Source: Clostridia bacterium (GTDB taxonomy: Bacteria; Bacillota; Clostridia; Christensenellales; Aristaeellaceae). Taken from it: a stretch of 53,169 bases of DNA. Positions within the stretch are counted from its first letter, which is position 1. The number at the start of each line of letters is the position of its first letter. The stretch is from the NCBI GenBank assembly GCA_017937505.1, contig JAGBDL010000012.1:1-53169 (forward strand), given 5' to 3'. Below are positions 52,830-53,169 of the stretch, in pieces. The translations under genes were made by a program, and so were the position numbers. The notes beneath the pieces were generated by a model, which saw only the letters and a program-made list of their open reading frames with translations, had not been told where the DNA came from and ran no database searches.

Positions 52830-53169
52830 GACGGTGTTCGCGCTGCTGCTGTGTACGCTGCTCGCCGCCGCGCTGCTCAGCCTGTGCGTCGGCGCGGTGC
52901 CGGTGGCACCCGGAGACATCCTCGGCGCGCTCCTTCGCGGAGAGCGGGAGACGGTGGGCGCACGCATCGTGCTCTATACCCGTCTGCCGCGCACGGCGGC
53001 GGCGCTGCTCTCCGGCTGCGCATTGGCGGTGGCCGGCGCGGTGATCCAGACGGTGCTGTGCAACCCGCTGGCCGCGCCGAACATCATCGGCGTGAACGCG
53101 AGCGCGGGCCTGGCCGTCGCGGTCGCCTGCGCGATGACGCCCATGAGCGCAGTGAGCACGCCGCTCATC
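52816..53169 (+). CDS. FecCD-family ABC transporter permease, 3' end outside window
   Basis: The first 118 codons of a BtuC/FecCD-type permease. A first membrane helix is at ~8-28, then RLPRTAAALLSGCALAVAGA and the family signature QTVLCNPLAAPNIIGVNASAG. It overlaps the end of the binding-protein gene by 14 bases in another frame. The ATPase gene presumably lies beyond the right edge. Confidence 0.88.
   Translation, partial: MARSKTVFALLLCTLLAAALLSLCVGAVPVAPGDILGALLRGERETVGARIVLYTRLPRTAAALLSGCALAVAGAVIQTVLCNPLAAPNIIGVNASAGLAVAVACAMTPMSAVSTPLI

Overview
The window looks like chromosome from a GC-rich anaerobic member of the Bacillota (Clostridia, possibly Christensenellales-like; this placement is an inference). 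The signs are two perfect Bacillus-type parS sites, an AddB/RexB-type recombination subunit, a leucine T-box, a ZTP-riboswitch-controlled formate-THF ligase, strong AGGAGG-type ribosome sites, a YesM/YesN-type sensor pair and many antisense ORFs caused by high GC. No tRNA, rRNA, CRISPR array or phage block was seen. Genes run off both ends: addB on the left and a FecCD-type permease on the right.

Layout from left to right. 1-12.1 kb: addB, two parS sites, a metallophosphoesterase, a frameshifted CDP-alcohol phosphatidyltransferase with a small partner gene, an ECF sigma/anti-sigma pair, an amino-acid ABC transporter, mnmE with two DnaA boxes in its leader, a candidate type I toxin/antisense-RNA locus, and a KDG-kinase-like sugar kinase. 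12.1-17.5 kb: a two-component system whose response regulator has lost its phosphoacceptor half, flanked by two related small membrane proteins; then a flavodiiron protein and a ferredoxin divergent from a Crp/Fnr regulator with a palindromic operator candidate. 17.6-26 kb: a carbohydrate operon (binding protein, two permeases, AraC-type response regulator, sensor kinase, GH127 beta-L-arabinofuranosidase). 26-26.6 kb: mobile debris, namely a frameshifted IS3-type orfA and a MITE-like palindrome.

26.6-33.4 kb (minus strand): ogt, leuCDB behind a Leu T-box, a VanX-type dipeptidase, and fhs behind a ZTP riboswitch. Two copies of a composite structured intergenic repeat sit here. 33.4-39 kb (plus strand): serC, a CotH-kinase-like gene, serA and metY, which together make serine and sulfur amino acids. 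39.1-44.2 kb: a three-gene sensory module made of an Hpt protein, a lipoprotein joining a solute-binding domain to a 5'-nucleotidase-C-like domain, and a hybrid histidine kinase, with no output regulator beside it. 44.2-51.8 kb: a molybdenum operon, modABC-moeA-molybdopterin-binding protein-moaA-moaC-mogA-moaE-like, behind a long structured leader that resembles a Moco riboswitch. 51.8 kb to the end: an iron/cobalamin-class ABC transporter.

The features most worth following up are the toxin/antisense locus, the Hpt/lipoprotein/hybrid-kinase module, the decayed response regulator among its GMSM membrane proteins, the covarying intergenic repeat, and the MoaE-like protein lacking a catalytic lysine.
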